From positions 1-14,022 of the forward strand of contig MU401006.1 of assembly GCA_022578965.1 (NCBI GenBank): a stretch of DNA of 14,022 nucleotides, written 5' to 3'. The DNA is from Xylaria sp. FL1777. Taxonomy: Eukaryota > Ascomycota > Sordariomycetes > Xylariales > Xylariaceae. This document shows positions 1 through 9,395 of the stretch, one piece after another. The position numbers were made by a program, and so were the translations under genes. Numbering within the stretch: position 1 is the stretch's first letter; every line of letters begins with the position of its first letter. The notes beneath the pieces are model-generated. The model was not told where the DNA came from and searched no databases. It worked only from the letters and a program-made list of their open reading frames with translations.

Positions 1-960
1 ATAAAATTAAAAGCTATAAAAAATACTACAAAAAAAAAACTAATAAAAATAAACGAAGTATTTTTATAGCTTAAACTGCTTTAAATATAACAAAATAAAA
101 AAGCATTAATAATTAACGCAAAAACTAATATATTTTAAAAACTAAAGCTAGCAATTTAACTAATTATTAAAAGTTATTATTATAATAAAACTATAATAAA
201 AAATAATAATAATATTTTACGCTTAAAAAATTTAAAATATAACAAAGTATTATAAAATTATTATATAATATATTATTGCTATTAATATTTATTTAATAAA
301 CTAAAAAATAATTAGTTTTTTAAACAAATTACAAAAATAAAAATATAGAACTTTTATAAATTAAAGTAATTAGTTATAACTATAGTTTACTATAAAAATT
401 TATAAAAATTTGCAACATTTAAAAAAAATTTTAATTATATTTATAATATTATTCCAAAAAAATGTAAAAATAACTACTATAAATATTATTAGCTAATTAA
501 AGCATAATTATACTAAAAAATAATTATTAGAAGTAAAAAAGCTTAAAAACTGCAATTTAAAGCTTAACTAAAAGCAAAAACAAAACAAAGCGTAATAATA
601 TTTAAAGTACAAAATAAAATAAATATTTAAACATTTTACAAAAAAAAATCAAAAAACAAAATAAGTACTTATTAAAAAAGCAGCAAATAGCTAAAAAAAC
701 TAAGGCTTTATATAAAGTTTAATATAATAATTAGCAAAACTAATTTAAAGTTAAACTTATATATTAAAAAAAAAATATAATATTTTAATTAACTTAAAAA
801 TATAAGCTAACATAATTTTACTTAAAGTAGTAAAACAAAATAAAATTTTCTAAAAATATAAGCAAAAATCTTAAAAAATTAAAAAATTTAATAAAAGTAC
901 TTTTAGCTATAATAATAATTATATACTTAAAAAAACTAAACTTTTTAATATATTTATATA
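1..960 (+). pseudogene. Linker and protease N-terminal half, copy A
   Basis: Collinear with 8218-9180 of copy B, and for 479-1031 also with copy X. No domain can be read with confidence, and many TAA/TAG codons occur in all frames. A 2-bp expansion near 980, absent from B and X, shifts the frame before the protease end. Confidence 0.55.
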
Positions 961-989
961 AAAATACAAAAAATAAATTAATTATTAAA

Positions 990-1075
990 TATTATTAATA
1001 TATTTAATTATAATATTATTTTAGGAATATTATAGCTAAAAACTAGCAACTTTTTAATTTAATAAAAAGCAAAAA
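990..1075 (+). pseudogene. Protease C-terminal strand, copy A
   Basis: Frame of 991: NIINIFNYN followed by IILGIL with a stop in place of Trp at 1033, then LKTSN. The Gly of the I-L-G motif is retained (GGA 1024), unlike copy B. This is the spot where copy B inserted into copy X, at the complement of 1027-1031. Confidence 0.75.
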
Positions 1076-1199
1076 TTATTAATTAAAAAAATAAGAAATA
1101 AAGCAAAAAAATCAGAAAAATTGCAAAAAAAATCCTAAACAAAATACTAAAAATATATTACAAATTTTACAAACTATTTAAAAAAAAAAAAAAAAAAGA

Positions 1200-2280
1200 A
1201 CTTCTTAAATATAGCTTATAAAATTACTATATTTTTATTAAAAAAAAATATTAACTAAAGCTTTATTAAGTATATTATATAAGCTTAAATAAAACAAACG
1301 CTTTATAAAAATATATTTAGAAAAATTTAGCAAAAAAATTTCTAAAAAAATCTTAGTTATTTATTAAATACTTTATAGTATTAGTACTTAAAATAAAAAA
1401 TAAAAAATAACTAATTAATAAAAAAGAAAAACTAATATAGTAAATAATAATTAACTACTAACTATTAAACGTAATTATTATTACAAATAAATACTTTTTT
1501 ACTTTATTAATAACTATAAAAAAAAACATTAGTTAAGCAAAATAGTTTATAGCAGTTAATATTTTAAATAAATATTATGCTATTAAAATAACTAAAAAAA
1601 AAAAATAAAAAACTGCTATATAAACAGTATATAAATTATATAAGTATATAGTTATGCTATAAAAACTACAAAACATATTAGCTAGCTTTTAACATATAAT
1701 AATAATAATTTTACGGAAGTTTTTAAATAAGTTTATGTTTATTTACTTAAATAATATTTTAATTTACTTTAAAATACTAGAAAAACACAAAAAACATATA
1801 ACTTAAGTATTAAAAACATTTAAACAAGCAAAATTATAACTTAATACAAAAAAGTATATATAGCATATATAAAAAATTAACTTTTTAAGATTTATAATTA
1901 CTTTAAAACAAATATAGATTTAATAGTTAAAAATTAATATAGTATAAAACTAAAAAATATTTAATTTAGCTATTATTATAAACATATAACAAGTATTAAA
2001 ATTTTTGAATTATGTTTAAATATTAATTTAAAACTTTAAAAAAATAGCATTTTACTTTATAAAGTATACAAAAAAAAAATACAAAAAAAAATCTTTTTTA
2101 ATTTTAAAAAAAGCTTAAAAAGCTTTTAAAAAACTAAAACTAAAAGTTATTTTTAATCTTATAGTTAAACTACTTAATCTATAAAAAAAGAAAAAGCTAA
2201 AAACAAATGTTTTAAATAGTATAATTATAAAAGTTTTAAAACAACTAAAAAATAACAAAAAATAGCACTTAATAGCTTAT
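1200..2280 (+). pseudogene. pol: Reverse transcriptase, copy A
   Basis: Frame of 1261. NLAKKFL near 1327-1350, a KY-x-x-T-L-L-I segment at 1489-1512 matching 'KYPLPLI', AVNILNKYYAIKI near 1550-1590 matching the 'LDLxxAYxxIRI' strand, and TVYKLYKYIVML at 1624-1659. The catalytic box YLNNILIY lies at 1744-1767, with both Asp codons now AAT (1750, 1753). Downstream, KILEKHKKHI and INFLRFIIT follow as in Gypsy RTs. Several stops replace Trp/Gln/Arg. Nonfunctional. Confidence 0.9.
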
Positions 2281-2560
2281 TACTTTAAAGCATTACAAAA
2301 TATAGCATTATAATACTTTATATATAACAAAAAATTACTTATAATTATTATAGCATTTAAAAAGTAAGAACTATTTTTTATAAAAACTACAAAGCTAATT
2401 AAAATTTATTTAAATTATTAAAACTTAACAAAATTTATAATTACGCAAAAAATTACTAAATAATATAAAAATTAAATAGTTTTTTTCTTTAAATTTAACT
2501 TTAAAATATGCTACATTAAAAAAAAAAAAACATTTAAGCAAATATACTAAGCTAACAAAG
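2281..2560 (+). pseudogene. pol: RNase H domain, copy A
   Basis: Same frame as RT (2341 series). YNKKLLIIIIAFKK with a stop for Trp, ELFFIKTTK, KIYLNYQNLTKFITT, then FKFNFKI. Two poly-A runs, at about 2518-2530 and 2572-2578, are each one base shorter than in copy B and shift the frame by two before integrase. Confidence 0.88.
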
Positions 2561-2746
2561 TTAAAAAAATTTAAGGTTTTAAAAAAAAACATTTAAGTAT
2601 TATATCCTTAAAAAAATAAAAGCTTAAAAATTAAAGTTATACTTAAAAACCTTACAAATATATAGCTATAATAAGCTTATAACTTAAAAAAGTTAACATA
2701 ACTATAAAAACACAAAAAATTAAAAAATAACAAGCTAATATATAAA

Positions 2747-3660
2747 CATAAGGTTTATTTACTAAAATTTTTATAAAACAAGTTTATTAAGGAATTTTAT
2801 AAACATTTATTATATAAATACTAAAAAGCAATAAAAATAGTTTAATAATTATAAAAAAAGTATAATTTTTTAAAACTATAAAACATAGTTAAATTTATTA
2901 TAAAAAAGTATAATATTTATAATAAAGCTAAAATAGTTTAATATAAGCTTTATAAACTGCTATAACTTATATAAATATTTAAACAAGCATAATATATTAT
3001 TGCTTAAGATTTTATTATAATATTACTTTTATTAACTAATTTAGTTATAAAAGTATAATATAATAAAATATAAGTTATTATTAATAAACTTATTAAATAT
3101 GTTTATTTTTTACTATTTAAAGAAAATATAATAGTTAAACAACTTATATATACTTTTATACGCTAATATTTAAATAAACATAAACTACTAAAAAAAATTA
3201 TTTTAAACTAAAATAAATTGTTTATTTTTAAGTTTAAAACTAGCTTTTTTAAATTTATTAGTATTAAACTAAAGTTTTTAATTGCTTATTACTTATAAAC
3301 AAATAAACAAACAAAAAAACTAAACTAAATATTAAAACAATATTTATAAAGTTATATTAACTATTAATAAAACAATTAAGTAAAACTATTATTAATAATA
3401 TAAATTTTATATAATATATTAATAAACAAAAATATAAACATATTTTTGCATAAAGCCGTTTATAAATAGCAAACAACTATTAAAAAACAAAAAAAAACAT
3501 TAATAAAAGCACTTGTTATTTTAACTATAGTACTTTAAGCAAAAACTATTGCAATAAAAATCAAAACGCTATAAGCTAAACTATAACTATGCTTTTAATT
3601 TTTATAATAATAAATGTTAGTATATTATAACAAAAAACAAACTAAAGAACTAACCTTTAA
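2747..3660 (+). pseudogene. pol: Integrase, copy A
   Basis: Frame of 2747. N-terminal EFYKHLLYKY (2792-2821) keeps the His at 2804 that copy B lost and has lost the one at 2813 that copy B kept. First catalytic Asp kept (GAT 3008), second mutated to Asn (AAC 3206), third to Lys (AAA 3314); the last two are 36 codons apart. The segment at 3287-3322 matches 'YHPQTDGQTERLN' with charged residues lost. A poly-A run at 3659-3668 is one base shorter than in B and restores the original frame before the chromodomain. Confidence 0.9.
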
Positions 3661-3924
3661 AAAAAAAACAAGGTTTACTTGCTATAATAAAAATAAAATG
3701 CAAACATTAATATTTTTTAAATTAAAACAAAACAATTAAGCAATAAATTAAAATTTAAAAAACTTAGCTTTTTTAAGATTAAAAAAGTTATTTTATTTAT
3801 TAATTATAAACTATTATTACTAAAAAACATATAAATTTACTTTATTTTTTACATTTTTTTATTAGAACTAGTATTTATTAAAACATTTATTAAAATATAA
3901 CTAAAAATAAAAACAAATTAAAAC

Positions 3925-4100
3925 GTTTATAAAGTTAAAAATATACTAAATTTTTGTTAAAACAATAATAACTTAAAATATTTTATTAAATAGAAAAAAT
4001 ATTTATATGTTAATAATACTTAAAAACTTAAAAAACACTTAAAAACTGCTAAAGTAGTTATAAGTTAGTTTTACTGCTAATATTTTAACTGCTTAAAATT
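3925..4100 (+). pseudogene. Chromodomain, copy A
   Basis: Frame of 3925: VYKVKNILNF, NNNLKYFIK, a stop where Trp of W-K-G-Y is expected (3991-3993), VNNT with the next Trp also a stop, and HLKTAK. Same pattern as copy B. A lysine-rich tail follows. Confidence 0.83.
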
Positions 4101-4159
4101 AAAAAAAAAAAGTTAACTTTAAAAAAAATACTTAAAAAATTTTAATTAAACTTAAATAA

Positions 4160-4740
4160 AGCAGCTTATGTTGCTTTAGCTTGCTTTTTTTATTATTTTT
4201 GCTTTTTTGTTAGCACTTTTTGTTTTTTTTTAATGCGCTTTATTTTGTTTAGTTTATTTAAGAACTAAAGCTTTTATTAAACTATTTTAATACTTTTTGC
4301 TTTTAAAAAACGTTTTTATATATAAAGCTAAGCTAACTTGCTTAAAACAAAATTAAAGCTATTTTAAGCTCGTTTTAATTTTTTTTAAACTAAAAGTAAT
4401 TATTGCTTTGCTTGCTTTTTTTTTTTTTTAAAACAACAGTATTTAAAAACTATATTATTAATTAAGTTAATTAAAACTTTTAATTTATTACAAAAGCAAC
4501 TAGCATGTATACATTTAAAACAATAAAATATATTATTTATTATTTTGCACATTAATAATTAATTAAAGTAGCAAAAGTAAAGCATAACTTTATAGCTAGT
4601 AAAATTAATAAAAAAAGCAAAAATAAATCTTTGCTTTGTTTTAAATAAACAGTTAGTTTTTTTAATGCGCTTTAATATTATAACATATAGAAAAAAAAAA
4701 AAAAAAAATACTTACGGAAAATTGTTAAAACAACAATTCT
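4160..4740 (+). other. T-rich 3' noncoding stretch, copy A
   Basis: About 580 bp between the end of Pol and the polypurine tract, collinear with 12380-12959. Strongly T-biased at its start (4170-4440) with many GCTTTT motifs. No gene is seen on either strand. Confidence 0.7.
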
Positions 4741-4756
4741 AAAAAAAAGAAAATAA
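4741..4756 (+). promoter_or_regulatory. Polypurine tract, copy A
   Basis: AAAAAAAAGAAAATAA directly precedes the LTR, equivalent to 12960-12975. Confidence 0.7.
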
Positions 4757-4865
4757 TATTACAAAATTAATACAAAAGTAGCTTTTAAAGCAGCTTAATG
4801 CTTTTATATATACTTTGTACCTTTTTTTTTGCTAGCTAAAGCTAAAGTTATATAATAATTTATTT

Positions 4866-4969
4866 AGCTTATTAAGCTTATAGTAATTTAAAGCTTATTA
4901 AGCTTACAATAATTTAAAGCTTATTAAGCTTATAGTAATTTAATGCTTACTAAACTTATAGTAATTTAA
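4866..4969. repeat. Four 26-bp tandem units in the LTR of copy A
   Basis: Units start at 4866, 4892, 4918 and 4944. Each reads roughly AGCTTATTAAGCTTATAGTA plus ATTTAA. Each holds two AGCTT-type motifs and an inverted repeat (TTACTA ... TAGTAA in the less mutated units). The unit number and spacing are the same in all three LTRs, so the array predates the copies. Its role is unknown; an upstream promoter element is a guess. Confidence 0.9.
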
Positions 4970-5183
4970 AAAAAGTTATTATTTTTTTTACTTTTTTTTT
5001 GTTTATATAATTATGTATTTTTTATATTTAATTATTTACTTAGTTTTAGTTCTTTAGCTATTAATTTTTTATAACTGCTAAGCACTAATATATTTATTAC
5101 TTTTAATCCTTTAAAACTTCTATTAATACACAGTAGTAAAAGTACCCCGAAAACTTCTTTAATGAACTACTGTTAAGAATCCT

Positions 5184-5220
5184 ATTATTACCTGCAAATT
5201 AAAACCTTAAAAGCAAACCT
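5184..5220 (+). other. Little-mutated block near the LTR 3' end
   Basis: A stretch containing TTATTACCTGCAAATTAA and ending AAGCAAACCT is nearly the same in all three LTRs (also 6197-6233 and 13404-13440). It keeps CpA, CpC and CpT that are lost almost everywhere else. It could be part of the R/U5 region, but its role is not visible. Confidence 0.6.
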
Positions 5221-5250
5221 GTTATATTAATGTATAACAAGTTTATTACA

Positions 5251-5769
5251 ACTATTTTGCTTAACTAATATTTTTTTTTATAGTTATTAATAAAATAAAG
5301 AAATATTTATTTGCAATAATAATTATGTTTAATAATTAATAGTTAACTATTATTTGCTATACTAGTTTTTTTTTTTTATTAATTAGTTATTTTTTATTTT
5401 TTATTTTAAGTATTAGCATTATAAAATATTTAGCAAATAACTAAGATTTTTTTAAAAATTCTTTTGCTAGATTTTTTTAAATATATTTTTATAAACCGTT
5501 TATTTTGTTTAAGCTTATATAATATATTTAATAAAGCTTTAGTTAACATTTTTTTTTAATAAAAATATAATAATTTTATAAGCTATATTTAAGAAGTTTT
5601 TTTTTTTTTTTTTTTTAAATAGTTTATAAAATTTATAATATACTTTTAATATTTTGTTTAAGATTTTTTTTGCGATTTTTTTGATTTTTTTGCTTTATTT
5701 TTTATTTTTTTAATTAATAATTTTTGCTTTTTATTAAATCAAAAAGTTATTAGTTTTTAGCTATAGTAT
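5251..5769 (-). mobile_element. Copy X, piece 1: inverted fragment of the same element (protease end to RT)
   Basis: The reverse complement of this stretch matches copy A 1027-1546 over its whole length (519 versus 520 bp). It covers the protease C-terminus and the N-terminal half of reverse transcriptase. Its left edge is the end of copy A's LTR and its right edge is the target duplication of copy B. It is therefore the strip of an older minus-strand element left between two later insertions. It includes a run of about 20 T at 5597-5616, the complement of the poly-A run seen in copies A and B. Confidence 0.93.
5765..5769. repeat. Target-site duplication AGTAT, left side of copy B
   Basis: AGTAT immediately precedes TGTTAC. 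The same five bases follow the 3' LTR at 13471-13475, and the uninterrupted sequence in related copies has this site once. Five bases is the usual duplication length for Ty3/Gypsy integrases. Confidence 0.93.
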
Positions 5770-5813
5770 TGTTACAAAATTAACACAAAGGTAGCCTTTA
5801 GAGCGGCTTAATG

Positions 5814-5828
5814 CCTTTATATATACTA
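5814..5828 (+). promoter_or_regulatory. Possible TATA box of the LTR promoter
   Basis: CCTTTATATATACTA lies 45 bp into the 5' LTR and is kept in the other LTRs near 4801 and 13020. In an 85% AT background such a match is weak evidence. It is offered because its position and sequence are retained in all three copies, and because the GC-richer block near the LTR 3' end would fit a downstream transcribed part. Confidence 0.3.
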
Positions 5829-5878
5829 TGCACCTCTTTTTTTGCTAGCTAAAGCTAAAGTTATATAATAATTTACTT

Positions 5879-5982
5879 AGCTTACTAAGCTTATAGTAAT
5901 CTAAAGCTTACTAAGCTTATAGTAATTTAAAGCTTATTAAACTTATAATAATTTAGTGCTTATTAAACTTGCAGTAATTTAA
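5879..5982. repeat. Four 26-bp tandem units in the 5' LTR of copy B
   Basis: Units start at 5879, 5905, 5931 and 5957. The first two keep the clearest inverted repeat, TTACTA-AGCT-TATAGTAA. Same array as in copy A's LTR and the 3' LTR. Confidence 0.9.
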
Positions 5983-6263
5983 AAAAAGTTACTACTTTTT
6001 TTACTTTTTTTTTGTTTATATAATTATGTACTTTTTATATTTAGTTATTTATTTAGTTCTAGTTTTTAGCTATTAATTTTTTTATAATTACTAAGCACTA
6101 ATATATTTATTACTTTTAATTCTTTAAAACTTCTATTAATGTATAGTAATAAAAGTACTTTAAAAACCTCTTTAATAAACTACTATTAAAAATTCTATTA
6201 TTACCTGCAAATTAAAACCTTAAAAGCAAACCTATTATATTAATATATAATAAGTTCGTTATA

Positions 6264-6930
6264 TTTTAATAGCTTTTTAATTAATAAAACTTAACACACA
6301 AAAATAAATACTAATATAAAAAGTTAAATAATAAACAATTTATAAAATAAATTTTTAAAAGTATACTAAAGAAATATTTAAAAAATAAAAATGCTAAACA
6401 GTATTATATAAGTAAACCTTACTTAATAATTAATAAACTAAATTTAAGTTATATTACTAAAAACAAAAAGTTAAAAATTAAGTTTAAAAATTTTAAAAAT
6501 CTTTAGAACTAGCAATATACTAAAACAATAAACTTTAGCACTTTTACTAGCTACTTTTATTAAAAAAAAAGCAGTAATAAAAAAAAAAAAATTAAGCAGT
6601 AATAATAAAAAAAAGCTAATATTAATACTAGTACTATAAAATAAACTAGTTGCTTTAACTTAAAAAACAGCTTAAATATTAAGCGTTATAACTTTTAAAC
6701 TAGCGCAAATATTAGTTATAATAATTAAAGCAGCAATAATAACTATTATTATAATAATAAATTAAAGTTTTAAATAAATAATTATATTATAACTAATATT
6801 AATATTATTACTAGTAAACTTAATGCTTATTTTTATTACTGCTATACTTAAAGTAATAACTTAAAATAAAAAACTTAACTTTTTATTATTATTATTGTTT
6901 TTATTATTAAAATTATTTATAATATTAAAA
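6264..6930 (+). other. Leader of copy B between 5' LTR and recognisable Gag
   Basis: About 670 bp with no domain I can identify. A tRNA primer-binding site should begin within a few bases of 6264. The first bases, TTTTAATAGC, could be a mutated TGGTAGC-type site, but this is speculative. The stretch 6540-6900 keeps several GC-containing triplets such as GCAGCA and may encode a low-complexity Gag N-terminus. A start codon cannot be chosen. Confidence 0.6.
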
Positions 6931-7700
6931 ATGTTAAACATTAAAAGTTTTAAACTTATTGCTTTAAAGCTTTATAATAAATTTATAAATATAAAAGCTT
7001 TTTTAATTTATGCTAAACTTTATTTAAAATAATACTTTATTACTATTATAAAAAAAAACTAAAAAGTAATAACTACTTTATAATTTTTATTAAAAAAAGT
7101 ACTAAAATAATTTTAACTTATTTTAAAAGATTTTTTAAAAGCTAATAAGTTAATTAACCTTAAGCTAAAAACAAAAAAAATTTTTAAAAATTATATTAAG
7201 TTTAAAAATTAAATAAAAGTATTGTTTAAAAATATCTAAAAAGCAAAACACGCAAAAAAAGCACTTTATTGCTTAAAATAAACAAAAGCAGCAATAAATT
7301 ACGCTATAAAATTTAAACAATTAGTAATAATCTTAAAATTACTTAAGCTTGCGCTATTTTATTTATTTTATAGTAAACTTAAAACTTAAGTTTAAAATAA
7401 ACTATGCAAAATAAATAAACTAGCAAAAATTAATATATATATTAATATAGCTATTATAATTAATTAATAATTATTTAATTAGTATTTTAAAACTAAAAGA
7501 ACTAAAAAAAACAAAAAAAAGAATATTTAAAAAAATATTAAACAAAAATTCAAGCAAATTAATAAAGTCCAAGAATAATAATTTTAAAATATATCTAAAG
7601 TTAAATATTATAATTATAAAAAAAAAGAACACTTTTAAAAATAATGCTAATTTAAAAAAAAAAACAAAAAAAAAAGCTATAAAAAAAAAAAGATTTTTTA
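6931..7700 (+). pseudogene. gag: Gag capsid/nucleocapsid remnant, copy B
   Basis: Read in the frame starting at 6931, the translation follows the Gypsy Gag (retrotrans_gag) pattern. An N-terminal segment resembles the 'LKAFLxYAxLYL' pattern (6961-7030). A helical core contains NYAIKFKQL-like residues at 7297-7323, and LFY-SKLKT and INIAI follow at 7350-7470. A CCHC zinc knuckle lies at 7606-7647 with exact C-x2-C-x4-H-x4-C spacing; the first two Cys codons became TAT (Tyr), while the His (CAC 7630) and last Cys (TGC 7645) survive. Many TAA codons stand where Trp, Gln or Arg are expected. Gag would form the particle and bind the RNA. The start is uncertain: ATG 6931 is in frame, but Gag may begin further upstream. 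Copy A's Gag lies outside the window. Confidence 0.8.
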
Positions 7701-9150
7701 ACTTAAGAAAAAAATATAAGTTATAAAAGTTTAAAACAACAAAAAATAATAAAACAATTTAAAAAATATGTTTTTAAAGCAAAAGTATAAAGTTGCTATT
7801 TTAAATTAAAATAAAAGTGCTATATTAAATAAATTTAAATGTTTTATTTATACAAGTTAAAATAAATAAGCATGCAAATATTATTTAAAAGCTTTGTAGT
7901 TATTAAAACAAATTATAAAAAAATATATTTATTATATAAACAATTAAAGTTATTTAATATATAACTTAAAAAAATAGTTTAACTAAAAATAATAAACAAT
8001 AAAAAGTAATAAGTTAATATAGTTAGTAAACTTATAAAATTATAAAAACTTTAAATTATTAAAGCTTAAAATATAGCTTAAAAAAAAGTTATATTTAAAA
8101 AAACAAAACTATAATTATAAATAGTATAGTTATTAAACTAATTATAAACTATTAAAATATTTAATTGCTAAATAAACTTAAAGAAATAAAACTTATAAAA
8201 CTTTAAAGCAAAAATAAATAAAATTAAAAGCTATAAAAAATACTATAAAAAAAGAACTAATAAAAATAAACGAAATATTTTTATAGCTTAAATTACTTTA
8301 AATATAACAAAACAAAAAAGCACTAATAGTTAACATAAAAACTAATACGTTTTAAAAACTAAAGCTAGCAATTTAACTAATTGCTAAAAATTACTACTAT
8401 AATAAAACAATAATAAAAAACAATAATAATATTTTACGCTTAAAAGATTTAAAATATAATAAAGTATTATAAAATTATTATATAATATATTATTATTACT
8501 AATATTTATTTAATAAACTAAAAAATAATTAGTTTTTTAAACAAATTACAAAAATAAAAATATAAAACTTTTATAAATTAAAGTAATTAGTTATAACTAT
8601 AGTTTATTATAAAAATCTATAAAGATTTATAATATTTAAAGAAAATTTTAACTGCATTTATAACATTATTTTAAAAAAATGTAAAAATAACTGCTATAAA
8701 TATTATTAGCTAATTAAAGCATAATTATACTAAAAAATAATTGCTAAAAGTAAAAAAGCTTAAAAACTGCAATTTAAAGCTTAACTAAAAGCAAAAATAA
8801 AACAAAGCGCAATAATATTTAAAGTACAAAATAAAATAAGCATTTAAACATTTAACAAAAAAAAATCAAAAAACAAAATAAATACTTGTTAAAAAAGCAG
8901 CAAGTAGCTAAAAAAACTAAGGCTTTATATAAAGTTTAATGCAATAATTAACAAAACTAATTTAAAGTTAAACTTATATATTAAAAAAAAAAATATAATA
9001 CTTTAATTAACTTAAAAGTATAAGCTAATATAATTTTACTTAAAGTAGCAAAACAAAATAAAATTTCTTAAAAATATAAATAAAAATCTTAAAAAATTAA
9101 AAAATTTAATAAAAGCATTTTTAGCTATAATAATAGTTATATACTTAAAA
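7701..9150 (+). pseudogene. Gag C-terminus / linker / protease N-terminal half, copy B (unresolved)
   Basis: This coding-like stretch lies between the zinc knuckle and the protease end, and copy A (1-930) and copy X (13560-14022) match most of it. A protease Asp-Ser/Thr-Gly site is expected here, but I could not place it with confidence. IINS-type residues at 8114-8125 are a weak candidate for a mutated active site and lie too far upstream. It is not clear whether Gag and Pol were one frame or needed a frameshift: in copy B Gag, protease and RT sit in three different frames, and at least the last change is a poly-A length change. Confidence 0.5.
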
Positions 9151-9152
9151 AA

Positions 9153-9290
9153 ACTAAACCTTTTAATATATTTATATAAAAACACAAAAAACAAATTATA
9201 TTAAATATTGCTAATATATTTAATTATAATATTATTTTAAAAATATTATAGCTAAAAACTAGCAATTTTTTAATTTAATAAAAAGCAAAA
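9153..9290 (+). pseudogene. Retroviral-type aspartic protease, C-terminal part, copy B
   Basis: In the frame of 9153 the translation gives KTKPFNIFI, then QIILNIANIFNYNIIL followed by a mutated G-I-P-W-L segment (9237-9251), LKTSN, and an ILE/DWEKAKI-like end. This is the 'D-I-I-L-G-I-P-W-L' strand and tail typical of Gypsy proteases just before RT. Gly is AAA in copy B at 9240 but still GGA in copy A at 1024. The protease would cut the Gag-Pol polyprotein. The active-site half is not resolved. Confidence 0.75.
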
Positions 9291-9395
9291 ACTATTAATT
9301 AAAAAAGTAAAAAACAAAGCAAAAAAATCAGAAAAATTGCAAAAAAAATCCTAAATAAAATACTAAAAATATATTACAAATTTTACAAACTATTT

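Larger units (their letters stand above)
1..5250 (+). mobile_element. Copy A: 5'-truncated (by window edge) Ty3/Gypsy chromovirus
   Basis: This is the 3' part of an LTR retrotransposon. It aligns collinearly with copy B: base 1 matches 8218, and the 3' LTR start at 4757 matches 12976, so the offset changes by only 2 overall. By comparison with B, about 2.45 kb (5' LTR, leader and Gag) lies upstream of the window. Recognisable in order are the protease C-terminus, reverse transcriptase, RNase H, integrase, chromodomain, 3' noncoding region, polypurine tract and LTR. All coding parts carry many stops from C-to-T/G-to-A change. The copy ends at 5250 in ...TTACA and abuts an inverted fragment of the same family, so it inserted into another copy. 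Its target duplication would be ACTAT (5251-5255), with the partner outside the window. Confidence 0.93.
4757..5250 (+). repeat. 3' LTR of copy A
   Basis: 494 bp, homologous end to end with both LTRs of copy B. It starts TATTAC and ends TTACA, keeping the canonical terminal CA that copy B lost. It supports the boundaries called for the other LTRs. Its partner 5' LTR is outside the window. Confidence 0.94.
5770..6263 (+). repeat. 5' LTR of copy B
   Basis: 494 bp, beginning TGTTAC just after the AGTAT duplication and ending GTTATA. It pairs with the 3' LTR at 12976-13470 and with copy A's LTR at 4757-5250. It should carry the promoter and transcription start of the element. Its 5' third keeps more G+C than the other two LTRs (for example around 5791-5815), whereas its 3' third is more heavily mutated than theirs. 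Confidence 0.95.

Noticed and set aside
4866..4969. CRISPR-like array
   Set aside because: Units are adjacent 26-bp tandem copies without unique spacers, and they sit inside an LTR present three times.
5597..5616. Poly-T run as a terminator or the poly-A tail of a non-LTR element
   Set aside because: It is the inverted equivalent of the poly-A run inside the Pol coding region of copies A and B.
6540..6800. Separate small genes from short open stretches in the leader
   Set aside because: No recognisable protein and no matching conservation. Open stretches here fit chance or the degraded Gag N-terminus.
7786..7900. A second zinc finger or a protease active site (KCFIYTS...AC-like reading around 7837-7880)
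   Set aside because: The spacing does not fit CCHC and the Asp-Ser/Thr-Gly core cannot be obtained from the codons by C-to-T/G-to-A change.
8111..8130. Protease active site (IINS-type reading)
   Set aside because: The expected Gly codon is ATA, which a transition cannot make from GGN without further changes, and it lies over 1.1 kb before the protease end.
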